NCBI GenBank assembly: GCA_030704615.1
Contig: CM060731.1
Span: 44,888,001-44,952,000, forward strand
DNA: 64,000 bases
Source of the DNA: Takakia lepidozioides
Lineage: Eukaryota; Streptophyta; Takakiopsida; Takakiales; Takakiaceae
Direction: 5' to 3'
The notes under the pieces are model-generated. The model had not been told where the DNA came from and made no database searches. It saw nothing but the letters and a program-made list of their open reading frames with translations. This document shows, piece after piece, positions 1 to 18,779 of this stretch. Made by a program: the position numbers and the translations under genes. Positions within the stretch are counted from its first letter, which is position 1. Each line of letters starts with the position of its first letter.

Positions 1-98
1 GCAAACTAGGTCACCAGGACTTGGTGTTTTTCTGTATGGTTGTAGCTGTTGATTTGTAATTCTATTTATGTGGAGATATTTGTGTGCGCCTGTTGCAG

Positions 99-2172
99 TT
101 GTGGCTCGACAGCGACCCGGAGATATACGGCCAGTGCTAGCATCATATCAAGGTCTGGATATAGCGACAGAATTCCGAGAGCGAACGAAGGAGTACCAAA
201 GGTCAGAATTATTGTCCTCTCTCTTTGTATATAAAATCTAGTATGCTGAGGCGGCGGGCCATTTCTGAGCTTTTCTGCTATAGTGCAGCCTTGCATAAAT
301 GTGACTCCAAAACGAAGTATCAGATCAAAACTGTTGGGTTTATGTGGGCGCGTAACACAATCACATGTGTAGATTTGAAGATGTCTTTGGAATTGGATGG
401 GAGGTGGAAGACAGCTGGCACTGGTTGTGACTCTGGATCAGAAAGTGGGAGAGGCAGGTGGGCCAGAATTTATGATCATGACCTCTGATTGGTTGGTGCA
501 GACGAACGCAAGAGCGGAAACAACAAAGTCGGCTTTGGAGGGGATCAACCATCAGTCGGCCGAGCTCGTAACAGCTCAAGATGGTTTAGCATATTGACTG
601 AAGCAGTTGTGTCCACCGGGTGTGGAAATGTGAAAAAGCAGGTTCCCCTTCGTGCAAGCCAGGTGAATATTTGTACTGCAAACAAGGGGAATTGAGTCAA
701 GTACATGGCCCAGTATCTGTACAAAACACACATGCAACAAAAAACTTGCAACCCTGGGATCTCCTACAGGAGCCTTATCAGTTTCCTGTTGTCCCCGCTG
801 TGCTGTCATTTTGAGCTTCACGGCAGTCTTGGATACAGAGATCCAAAGGGCTCGTTTGGACAGGATGGAGGGAGAGCTTAATCGAGCGTATTGAGAAGAC
901 TATAAAGGTGAGGACAGTAGGGACTTGTTGTGTTCCAAAGCCCTCTAAAGCATTTGTCGGTCAATCTAATAGTGGTAGAACCATGTAGCATAGACCCTTC
1001 TATAGTAAGCAGTCATGCCAGGGTATGTTAGGGATCTCCCAATTTTCAGATCTTTTGCTGGCACTATCATGTCTATGGATGGATTGACTTTATCAACATT
1101 TCAGGTGAGCCTAAAGATTGTTTGCTACCGATGTGTTCGATTACAAAATTCAACTATATCTGCTGAAATAGACTACCCAACAGCCTTGGCCAGGTCCAGT
1201 AGAAGACTGCTCAAATACCTTGAGTAAGAGCAATGACAGCACTTCGTTATTGGATTTAAGAACGGACTTGTAAGTGACAGGTAGCCATCATCTTCTGAGA
1301 AGATTGTGACGCATTGGAGGTCCATCATTGGTTCATGTTGTGTGCATTAATTTTGGGTGCACCACCCAAATTGGAGGCAACCTTACTACCTCGAACTTGG
1401 GATATGGGCTCTCTATTTTCACACATGTAATGTAAGAAGTAAGAAGTAAGAACCTCCCCACAAATTGTGCCTAGTCTATGCCTCAACACCCTTCTTATGA
1501 TATGGCCAAATCCAATTGGTCTACATCAGTATGGGGCTCCTGGACCTGTTTAGGAGACATTGTGAAGTGCCCTGTGCCCATCATCCTTACCCTGTTGTCC
1601 ATGTGTTGCGATCCTCTTCTTCCTTCTATGATCTCACTGGAAAACTCAAAAATGGAATAGAGAATAGAGGCACTTTACAATAGTGATGAAGCGTAGAGGC
1701 ATTTGATAACATTACACCCCAAAGTTGTACCTTTATTTGGATAGAGCCCTGGGCTGTGGTGTCAAGAGACCCCAAGTTTCTGGAGCAAAAACAGAAACTT
1801 GAAAGAAAATTTGGAGACAAGGGCAAGACGCACATCATTGTCAGAGTTCTGGAAAACATAAGGCACAAATGCCCTCATCACCTGCAAATGTATTACGATG
1901 TTTCATGGGTACATTGACAAAAAGAATACAAGTCGCTCCCAGGTGTTTCCCTTTTCAAAACAAAATAATAAAAAAAATACAAATGATTAGTTTAAGTTCA
2001 AGGCTTTTTGTCAAATGGTACCCTTGTCACTTCCATATGCAGATTGGGGATTTGAACACGGTGGACCTTGTATTTGGTTTGATACTGGTTATTGGTAGCT
2101 CCAAGGAAACACATACTTTGGTCCCTCTCTGTCTTCAATATTGTGCAGTAGATTTTTTGGAAAAAATTGACA
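99..2172 (+). CDS. Unidentified multi-exon gene, partial (exon chain)
   Basis: I do not recognise this protein. A + strand exon chain is suggested by splice signals and matching phases. Exon-like blocks lie at 99-201 (reads VARQRPGDIRPVLASYQG...), about 827-908 (SWIQRSKGLVWTGWRES..., ending AAG|gtgagg), about 1047-1105 (IFCWHYHVYGWIDFINIS, after tttcag and before gtgagc) and about 1743-1909. The third and fourth blocks join in phase and give ...INISEPWAVVSRDPKFLEQ..., followed by a charged stretch (KQKLERKFGDKGKTH) and HIIVRVLENIRHKCPHH. Possible further short exons start near 2042 (IGDLNTVDLVFG) and 2149. The link from the first block to the second is not phase-consistent, so an exon may be missing or the first block may be misread. 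The gene probably starts left of the window, and no convincing stop or poly(A) site was found. Confidence 0.35.
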
Positions 2173-2499
2173 GGTGTAGTAGTTCTTTGTAGTTAGACTG
2201 AGATTGTCTGCATTACAATTGATTATCAGTTCATTCACAATCAACATGTCCAAGTAAGTTTCAAGAAATTGCCAATCTATACCTCATGTTCTATCAACAG
2301 ATGCCATCAGTGAAACCCTCTCTTTTCCTTAAACCACAATTTCCTTCCCACATGACATGACTTACACACCCTACAACATAAAAGCTGGAAACATGCCAGT
2401 GACTTCAAACCCATATTCTGCAAATTTGCCCATTATGGTTGGCCTCCATGGAACCCCAGTGGATCATGTAATTAGGAGGTGTACCATGACTACATGATG

Positions 2500-3573
2500 G
2501 CTACATGTGGGTTTTCTTTTTTTCTTTTTTTCTTTTTCTTTTTTTTTAGAGAACAAGGGACAGTGGCCCTGAAAACTTTATTGACAAGGCAAAGTGGGTA
2601 CAGATAGTGGAAAAAATAACCACCAGAGAGCTATGAAGGCAGGTGGGTTGTTTACATCAATGGGCAATCTGACTTTGCAACACTTGAGGTTCAACTGCTA
2701 ACTTGCTTGTAGAATTTTGTGGGTTTCTTGTTTGGGTAACTTCAAGCGGGTGATGAAAGAGTTGCAGTGGGAGGGTTGGCATTCCTATTTGGGATATTTG
2801 TTGTGTTGGGATGTTTGCTTGACTGAGGCAGCGTAATGGTGGCACGTCGCTGGTCGTCCACACGGCAAGAAGAGCTTTGTGCATCAGCAAAGTAGAAGAC
2901 TGCCAAATTCCTAATCTGCTTGTGCCTCTTTCAGCAAAGGAAGGGCAGCTGGCAGTGAGGGTCTTTTTAATATAGGCTATGCAGTCTACCCTCTTTCAGC
3001 GGAAACTCGTGTGCGCGGCCAGAAGGGCCGTTCTTCTCTGACGTTGTTGGTTGGCTCTACGAGTCTTCCGTGGGTATTCTTCCTGCTGGGGAGTCTGAGA
3101 ATCCAGTACTCTTCACCCACTTTGCTGAATCGGGGTCGTGGGTTAGAGTTAGACAAGAAATTTCCTTGAAGATTTCATCTGCCAAGGTAGTGTCAAGTTA
3201 CCCATTTGTTCTGAGATGTGGACTCCGTTGCTGTCTCTTTGATCTGCGTTCAGCGACTATGTTTTGACTTGTTTGAAGTGTCGATGTATCTGTGGGTCTG
3301 TCGCAAAGCGGCAGTAGTCGTCTCTTGTTCTCGTCTGAGAAGGCATTGGAGCGCATTGTAGACCGCCGACCATGCGTGTAATGCGTACGTGTCTGTGTGT
3401 GGGTGTGACGAGACAGGCACTCAAGGGATTTGACCGGTGGTGTATTTTTTGTTTCTTTTCATCCAGATCTCACACCAGTTTGCAAGAAGGTTTTGGTGTT
3501 CTTCCAGACCTGGTGCTTTTTCCCTCTTCCCGATTTCAAGACATTTTATTTAGGGAGAAATCCTCTAGAAGCT
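2500..3573. other. Intergenic / 5' flank of the V-ATPase gene
   Basis: No gene recognised. A pyrimidine tract (runs of T broken by C, about 2512-2550) is followed by non-repetitive DNA. The segment 3430-3573 is open in the same frame as the V-ATPase start, but it has no family resemblance and is best read as 5' UTR. Confidence 0.4.
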
Positions 3574-11107
<7,534 letters not shown>

Positions 11108-11132
11108 ACAGTAGCTGGAGTAGGGATTATGT

Positions 11133-11291
11133 AGTGGAGAAAGTTTGAGCTGAACTTGTATCACATGGAGGCCATACAATCCTCAGGATATTTTCCACTC
11201 TTTTGACGTAGTTCCTGTTACCTCATTTCCCCTGGACGCTTACTTCACGGACACCTGCTATCACTCGACAAAGTTCTATAAAACCACGATT
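11133..11291 (+). pseudogene. Decayed tandem copy of the last VHA-B exon
   Basis: This segment follows the exon at 10937-11104 at an offset of about 196 bp. Shared landmarks in order are ggagaaagtttgag, gccatacaat (exon: cccatacgat), ggatattttcca, a gac-rich stretch, ggacacctgctat (exon: ggatacctgctaa) and agttctata. Stops and indels break the frame. It lies in the presumed 3' UTR and probably arose by local tandem duplication. Confidence 0.7.
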
Positions 11292-11752
11292 ACGTGGCTT
11301 GGGTAGGATTCCCCTTTTCTGTCTCTTGTATTCCACTGCTTCTGTTTATGCTGCAAGGCGATGCTACTCCTGTGTTTCATTGTATCATTGTAAGGGCCTG
11401 AGGGTTGCATGTTAAAGTAATGGTAACCTCATTTCGGTCCACAATAAATTTATGTTTGTGTTATGGGATTCTGCATGTATCCTATCTTGTGACCGGAGTA
11501 AACTATGATATACTTTTGCTCTATGGAAATCAGCATTTGTGTGTTCTGGGATCTGTTCCAGCTGTGATAATGAGCTGTTGTGTATCGGCAGGTTAGGGTG
11601 ACTAGATGTGATAGTCATATATTCTTTTGAGGTGTGTTTGGTCCTACTGAGAACTAAGATTGTGCTTGTAGGATTCTTGGTTATGTCATAGTCTGTAGTG
11701 TGGCTGTTGAGACTAGCTTCTTCTGTAGTATGGGGAAACTCAGGAGTTTCAT

Positions 11753-11851
11753 AATAGTAAACTGGTTTGCTGACCAATACGGCAAAGGCAGTGAGTTTCC
11801 TAATAGTAAACTGGTTTGCTGACCAATACGGCAAAGGCAGTGAGTTTCCTA
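11753..11851. repeat. 49-bp direct tandem duplication
   Basis: The block beginning ctggtttgctgaccaatacg and ending cagtgagtttccta occurs twice, starting near 11762 and again near 11811. The two copies are nearly identical, which suggests a recent duplication. No coding role is seen. Confidence 0.85.
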
Positions 11852-11899
11852 CTTGGTGGCTTGAATGTCATGTCAAAGAGCTGCAAAACTTCTTCCTAC

Positions 11900-12993
11900 T
11901 TTCCATGAGTCCAATGTGGTTGCAATTTCAAGAACACAAACGAGGATTGGTAGCAAGTGTTGCCTGGTTATGCTCACTGTAGGATTGGTATACATGAGCA
12001 GCAACAGAACAGACACCTGCACATTGACCGGCTACAATGCCCATCTCCATAAAAGTAATCGGAAGGAAAAGGGAGGAGATTGAACCACGAGACTCAGATC
12101 TGTCTGTATGAGCTCAACTGAAACTTCTTATGTAATGATACGGATGGTAGGAAGGGAGTTGCAAAGCCCTAAGCCCCGCCTGCCTGGTGCCCAAAATGGA
12201 TTAGAACAGGGGCTGGGAGTCTGGCTGCTAACAAGCTGGTCTCATGGCTGCCATGGCATTGTCGTTGCTGTCCGTAACTTCACTCACTTCTCGCTATGGT
12301 ACGCATGCACACCTGCTCATCTCAATCATACTTTCTGCTCTCATGCAAAGAAAGAATTAAAGAACGAGAATGACAGAAGGAAGAATTAGAGGATGGAGAG
12401 AACTGGTGTGCTGAGGTGAAAACACTTCTTTTCGGTTGTCGCATCAATTGTAGCCTCTTTTCTTCTTTCTCGTGAGCATTTGCAATGCTATTTATCATTT
12501 GTCCAAGATGGACTGCGGAATGGGAGAAGGAGATGATTAGGTGACAGTTTGGGATCTCCGTGAAGGCCGGTTTGTGTGAACATCGTCAATACAGCATAGA
12601 ATTCTCACCCGTAAGATAGTCTCATGGTAGAGTGTGTTTAATCAGCTGAGGGGCTCAAAGATGCGTAGCAGACCCTGATTTTCTAGGTTGTGGGGGGAGG
12701 GGAATAGGAAAGAGCACAGGGGTGACGTGCTTGAGCGACAATTGGAGCAGTCCAAAGACGGGTGCAGTGGGACCGCAACGGTTCAAGGAGACTGCTGTTC
12801 CTGGGACGTACTGGGGTGACAGGTGCGGTAGATGCCCATACAGACATTGTTCCATTGTGATGCCGCTGCGTCGTGGGCGCATTGTTGACAGAGCGCAGCT
12901 CCATTGAGCGACTTGCAGTCTCTTTCATTCCTACGGGTTCTTACTGCATGTTTCTGATGGATGCCCTGGCGGGATGACGTTTTCTTTGTGCAG
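11900..12993. other. Intergenic / undefined 5' part of the next gene
   Basis: No gene recognised. The first exon of the downstream ferredoxin-like gene, with any transit peptide, should lie here or just to the left. I could not place it, because several short open frames overlap on both strands at 12650-12930 and none is convincing. Confidence 0.4.
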
Positions 12994-14523
12994 TGATGAA
13001 TCAGGGGAGAAGGTGTCTGTGAAATTCACTACTGGTTCTAAGAATGTAATCATACTTTTCTTTATACCATCCTGCTGGTGGATTGATCGCTCTATCTTTG
13101 CTTCTCTTTCAGGGACCTGAATATCTCTTTTTAACTCTTGATCAAATACATGAACACTTGCTACCACAAGATGTGGACCTGATGGCTGTGAAAAAATGGA
13201 TCTTGAGATCCACAGTAGGAGTGACACATAACCAACTTGCAACTTGTGCAGGCAACCTCTTTTTTGGTACATGCAATAAAAGACAATGTTGCATTACATT
13301 GCAGAATGATTTACAAGGTGGTCCAACTAAAAGTTCTAACTACCTTCTATACTTGCTCTTACAGGTCACAGTGGCTGCCAGGGCAGGTGAGAACCTCCTA
13401 AAAGTTGCAGAGAAATGTGGAGTTATGGTTCCAGACAAAGTGAGTGAACGTTTCAGCCCCATGTTCATTAAAGCATGTGATAGACAAAAGGGTTTCTATT
13501 TATGCAGTCATATCAGGGGTATCATTTCATGTTTTCCTTTGTTCCTGAATAGAAAATTTTGAGCAATACAACGACAAACCAGAAAGCAGAGCAGGCCGAA
13601 GTTGGAGGTGGTGGAGAGGAAGGGTCTACAGAAAGATGTTAAATTTTAGTTAGAATTTTGTTAGCATGTGATCAGATTCATCTTTTGATTGTATGTTTAC
13701 TGCATTATGATTCTTTCTGATGGTGAATACCTGCTCTTTGGTGGGCATGTTGCACAGGACTTCTGCTTTGAAGGAACTTGCTGTCACTGTGAGATGGAAG
13801 TAGTAGGTGGGGCAAAGGAGGTCTCTTTTCCTCTCTCTCTCACTTTGAAGCTCCTATCTGAACCAGTTAATGTCCCTTGATTTGTATGTCCTCCAAAAGC
13901 CACCATCATCAAGTAATTATGATGGTTGTATTTGTCATGGTTTAGTCTCGAGGTGTTAGGAAATGAGGAACAAAAGAGGTTTAGAAGTTACTCATGGAAG
14001 GTTGTCTTTGCATCTCCTGAAAGTAGTGAAAATATTAAGGTAAACTTTATTTATACTCATGCCTCTGCCATATTCGGGTTTTGACTTACTGCTCACTGTC
14101 TGGGGAGGTGCACAGGTGGGCTATCGAGCTGATGCTACTGCAGGAGCCTTGGTGCGCAGCTGCATTTGCCCGGTAATTGCCTCACTGGTATCTGTCTGGT
14201 CTGTGAGATGTCTCGTTAATTTGGGGTTGTATGGAAATTGTCTTGCACGTTGTGCACAGGACGGGTAGACCCTGCTTATCAGTGAAAATTTATACCACGT
14301 TGGAACATTGCCTATCTATAGTCTACAAAGCATGCACACGGGAAAGTCTTGTGACAGGGATCCCCTACTGTACAAAGTACAATGCATTGGCAGCTTAGTT
14401 TCGGCCTTTTGGACTTCACACATATCTTCAGCTGGTGGATTTGAGCAGGTGCCAGCAGGAAGGGGCAGCGTGGAGGTGCTTACCATTGATGATGAAGACA
14501 GTTGGGGGGATGCAGTGTTGTGA
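12994..14523 (+). CDS. [2Fe-2S] ferredoxin-like protein, 3' exons
   Basis: Electron-transfer type iron-sulfur domain. Five phase-consistent exons: 12994-13045, 13365-13439, 13758-13820, 14116-14172 and 14449-14523 (TGA). They encode 106 residues. The first beta strand reads KVSVKFTTGSK, followed by VTVAARAGENLLKVAEKCGV. The cluster loop is CFEGTCCHC, which fits the plant ferredoxin spacing C-x4-C-x2-C and has an extra Cys next to the second ligand. The fourth ligand lies in LVRSCICP. The tail is acidic (LTIDDEDSWGDAVL). The gene resembles plant ferredoxin-like proteins outside the photosynthetic ferredoxin group, such as the NDH-associated type. The 5' exon and any targeting peptide were not found, so localisation is inferred only from family habits. 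Confidence 0.8.
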
Positions 14524-14920
14524 GAGAAGGTGAACTAATACACATGACCTGAGTTGTAGCATTTTAGCTTAACTCCAGGGTCTGCTTTGGACCCTAAATC
14601 ATTCTTGATTTGACTAGACAACTTCGAGTGCAAAAGCCTCCTTACTAAATACACAGTTTCATGGTTGAATACTGATAGGATCACACAGCTTATCAAGTTG
14701 AGTAGCTTGGAGGTATAGGCAGGCCACAGCGCCTCACTGAGGGTAAAGCTGCTTGTTGAACCGGGCAGCAAACCCCTCCTACACCTACTGAGGTCCTACA
14801 GCCTGCCCATTCCACTGCATTAAGGGCAGAAGTTAAGATTATTGAAATTTTTCATGTTCATTGTGAACTTTGTAGTTCAAGTCCATAAGATCTGCAGCAG
14901 CAAGCTTGTGAGCTTGGCAG

Positions 14921-15600
14921 TTTTCTTGGGACAACTCTATGTTTTTTTGGATGGAGGATCCTTCATTGTTTGGCGAAAGCACGTGGCAATAGATCCACAG
15001 CAATTGAAACATATGAAGCTTATTACCATCTGGAATGTGTGAAACTGACACAATGACCAAATTCCCCGGGAACCTTGAGATCAAGTCCATGTATTGTTGT
15101 CATTGCACAATTTGGCGAGGTTCTGTCAGAATTGTCTCCTCGTGATCTTCCAGTACCCAATGTTGTAGTAGATGAGAGAGCACTGGATAGGATCCTCTTT
15201 GTAATCACCCTTCAGGTCAAGGCGGTGTGATTGTTTTAAACCTTGCAAGCAATGAGCATTCATGTTCATAAGCTATGGTTCAGCTGTCCACTTCACATGT
15301 CTGAACAAAATGGATAACTATCTCACATGCAAAGATGGCATAGGGATTGCTTTGCATAAACATGGATTTTTTGGTGGCATTGTAGAGTCAATCTCTGTGC
15401 CTCGGTTCAGATGCGGTTCCTCAAGTGTCCATGACTTAGGGATGCTTGTCTTGCTTGATGCCCACTTTCATTCACACTTCGCAACATTCACACGCTCTTT
15501 ACAGTGGCAGTTTTATACATCTCCCAGTGTCCCTCCAGACTGGAGTGAATCTGGCAATAGAGGTCTGGCCCCCGAGCTATCCTTTCAGCCGCCCTGGATC
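14921..15600 (+). CDS. Unidentified exon chain
   Basis: Not recognised. Blocks 14921-14982 (FSWDNSMFFWMEDPSLFGES) and 15080-15200 (SSPCIVVIAQFGEVLSELSP... then LPVPNVVVDERALDRILF) have AG/GT borders, and their phases join. A third block near 15539-15562 (TGVNLAIE, before gtctgg) continues in phase 0. No start, stop or known domain was found, so this could be a chance alignment of open frames. Confidence 0.3.
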
Positions 15601-15649
15601 ACTTCAAGGCATGGATGAAGGCACACAGCACACAGTGGCCAGTAGAACA

Positions 15650-18084
15650 AAACAGCGTATAAAGAGCTGTTGAGCAACGGCGGGCCGGCAGAATGAACTT
15701 GGGCGAATAAGCCCAATGCACTACAGCTTGAGACTGATCACTCACACCGCCACCTGCTGTGCAACGCTCCTCGTGAACCACAATTTCATCCTGGCCAATG
15801 GATATGGTAGTTGATATTTGAGCTGTGTGTGGACGTTAGCTTTTGACTCCAACAATTGTAAGGAGGAGTCCTTTCAAGATTTGTCCTCCACTGTCTACAC
15901 TGTGCAACCCGCCCGCTTGAAGTGCTGCCGACTTTTCCCCCTTCCCTAATCGCAACCGCTTACAGCAGCAATGGTGGTGGGAACACAGCCTGCAAGTCTA
16001 GTGTGGTAGCAGACAAGGAGAGTCTTTGGAGTCTTTTTGGAAATTTGCAGCAGTCATAACACTTGGCGCGGTTGAAACACAAGTGATATTTGGCTGCCTG
16101 GTCCCGAAGACACTGTCAGGGAAGAATTGCTAAGTGAGACCCCACAGGTTTGGAGGGAGCGCAAGAGTCAGAGAATTTTGTGCCGAGTGAGCAAAACCTG
16201 GGAACCGGAAGAGAACCAAGAAGGAAAGACCGTGGGAACCCAGAATGAAAAAACTTGGTAAAACAAGTAAACTACATCTGGAGGCCCACCATACCATTGC
16301 ACACAATTGCAACCCTACACTGACTCTCTCCTTCTTTGAGCAGATATAAACTCTCGAAAGAAGGTCGTCTGCGTGGATTTGTGTGATCACCATGTTCACA
16401 TTCGTATCTGCCTTTCTGGCAGCCGTTGTTTTCGTATCCACTCATCTCTTTCTTTTTGCAATGCTATGCTCTTTACTCTTTAGCTCGCCCCCTCCTGCCC
16501 GGCCTCCAGAGTCCCCAAATAAGGACCCACAACAGTCTATATCTCAGGAGTCCGTGAAGTCTGACGATGGCTGACATCATTAATTCCGGGTTTCAAAGAC
16601 AGCAACCCTCCGTACCAGGGGCATGGTAGGGAATTCCGATGGTATCTCCCTTGCATCTCTCTATCTGTATCTATGCCTCCGTTTCCCACCTCTAGTTATT
16701 CCATCAACTGCCTTGAAGTGACCCCCCTGGGAAGCTCCATATCAGTCTTCACTTTGTGTGGTTGCATGTATCGGTGGGGACTCCATTGGGTGCCGACAGA
16801 TTATCTTTCCTGTAACACAGCAAGTCGTTCCAGTCGAAGAACTCTTTGCTTTGCCTAGGCAGCCCCTCGGATATCCAGCAACAGAGTCAAGAAGACAAAT
16901 AACAGCAGCTGGAAAACGTCAGGAAGTCGAGAAGAATTGAGGGCTACTTCAGACTTAGCCCGAAACGACATCCGCAAACGCTCTGTTGAAGACCCAAGTT
17001 CCTGAAAAGCAGTGTTTCTGAGTACTCGGCTATGGAGAGGACTCTTGGGCTCGGCTGTCAACTGCTTGAAACGGAGATTTACATGGCAAAGAGTCTCTCG
17101 AAGAACAGTGATGTTGTGAGAGCTAAGAAGGCAAATAGAGAGTGACGTCAAAGGAGGCAAATGAAAGAGACAGGCAAATGAGATAAGCAGTGGCGCGTCC
17201 TTGAAGCAAATTATCAGGGACAATTTTCAAGGTGTGCAGGTAAGATTGGTGGCTCGAGTGGTTTGGTGCACGCTGTAAATGAGGGCTGCCACAGGATGAT
17301 GTGCGTCTCCCTTCCAGTTTAGTTGTTTTCTCAGGGTATATCCATGTAAGTAGATATAGAAGAAATCCCCTCTCCCCTCGTGGGTTGCTATGTATATTTG
17401 ACGAATCCAACATTTGTGCCTTCTGCTGATGATTACGCAGGAACAGAGGACAGGGAGAGTGCAGAGAGAGAGAGAGAGGAACTTTGTACAATGTAAAGTA
17501 AGCCTGCATCCCACCAAATTTGATTACATTAGTACGATTTTTGATGGATGTGGAAACAACTGTTATTTTGGTATATATAGTCTCTCATTGCAGCAAGAAT
17601 GGCTGTAGTCAAGACCAGTTTTCCCCTGGTCCAAACATATGGGGGAGAGAGGTAATGTATGGACGATCCAGAATTGGCGGTATCAGTCTTCAATTGGTAG
17701 GTTTTAGAAATAAGAGACTACAAAATGCCGCACACTTTGCAGCAGAATGTAACTCATTGACTCGCCTATGGTACAAAGGATCCATTATATGAACGCAAAT
17801 GAGTGATTTGAAAGCCTTATGCACCACTGCAAACCCAGCTGCTTGACTCTATCTCCTGACTACCACATGGAATACCAGATGCAACTCAGATTAATCTCAA
17901 GCCTAAGCGGATCCAAAAGTTGGAGACATGACTATGGTACACCCTTGCCTCATCCAGAGAGACTTCCGGGAGCAGAAACACTCAAACCCCATCCCAAAAG
18001 GACATGAGGGAAGGGAGAAGGGAGGGAACTTTGTTGGGTTGAAAAGCAAAATGGTAGGTTATCAAAAGACAAGACCTCCTGTTT
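15650..18084. other. Gene-poor stretch
   Basis: No recognisable gene. One short frame at 16383-16574 ends in a plausible polar tail (PPESPNKDPQQSISQESVKS) and could be a terminal exon of the preceding chain. Longer minus-strand frames at 16855-17517 are low-complexity, Leu/Ser-rich and unsupported. A GA-rich microsatellite lies at about 17460-17480. Confidence 0.35.
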
Positions 18085-18775
18085 CTAAAAGGCCCTAGTG
18101 CAGGGTTCCACAACCAATCCATCGAGCTTTGCTTGCTGTGGCTTCCTCCTTACACTGCTGAAGGGCCCAACTGTAGGATCTGTGATGTAGCCGTTGATAA
18201 CATATATCCAAGATGTATGACTTGCCAGGCTGTCGTGAAACTCTGGTGCAATTTGCGTCACCTTCATTTCCACAGACTCTCTTACAAGTTAGTCCCATTC
18301 CTTGGACTTCTATCCTTACAACAACTTCAAACTCGACATTGCCAGGTCCACCATTGACTTTAATAAGGGGTATTAAAGAAGTAGCAACAAAAATATATCT
18401 ACAATTTACATCTGCTCAGGAGGCATTAAGCTTACCTCGACTGCCAGGAATCCGGGGAAAATCATGGTGTTCATTGTGGTACCCAACATTCCAGGCCAAC
18501 ATATTGAGAGGCCTGTAGTATGAGTATGTCTCTTGACCCTTCGAAAATACATAGTGCTCTGCTACGAAGTGTCCCGCCATTGGGTGCATGCCTCCTGCGA
18601 GAAATGTTGGGAGTATAAGATATACCAAAGCTTTCGACCCAACAAAGTGGACTACTGCAGCATCAAATGTCAATTGAGTGACCAAATTGCCAACTTCCGA
18701 GAGGCTTGGAGGCTTAGGATTCAGAAAGAGAGGTCGGAGCGCATAGAAAAAGAGCTGACAAACCACCCACAAGAT
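18085..18775 (-). pseudogene. Sphingolipid delta-4 desaturase, 3' part only
   Basis: Encodes the C-terminal half of the ER membrane di-iron enzyme that puts the delta-4 double bond into sphingoid bases. Exon 18436-18775 reads [17 protein letters not shown], then a membrane stretch, then the histidine boxes HPMAGHF and HNEHHDFP, ending RIPGSR|gtaagc. Exon 18085-18278 restores phase and reads IAPEFHDSLASHTSWIYVIN and ITDPTVGPFSSVRRK to a TAG. The N-terminal half, with the first His box (HELSHN type) and the HHRYQG-type box, was not found on either strand up to 20 kb. The remaining exons have no internal stop, so loss of the 5' half or a very large intron are both possible. Confidence 0.8.
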
Positions 18776-18779
18776 CTTT

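Noticed and set aside
11412-11834. 140-codon minus-strand frame
   Set aside because: It crosses the 49-bp duplication, shows no domain, and has a repetitive composition.
13083-13302. Open frame between two ferredoxin-like exons (GPEYLFLTLDQIHEHLL...)
   Set aside because: It lies within the intron between 13045 and 13365; the flanking exons join in phase without it.
16855-17517. Overlapping minus-strand frames of 96-128 codons
   Set aside because: Low-complexity Leu/Ser-rich translations that overlap each other, with no domain or splice support.
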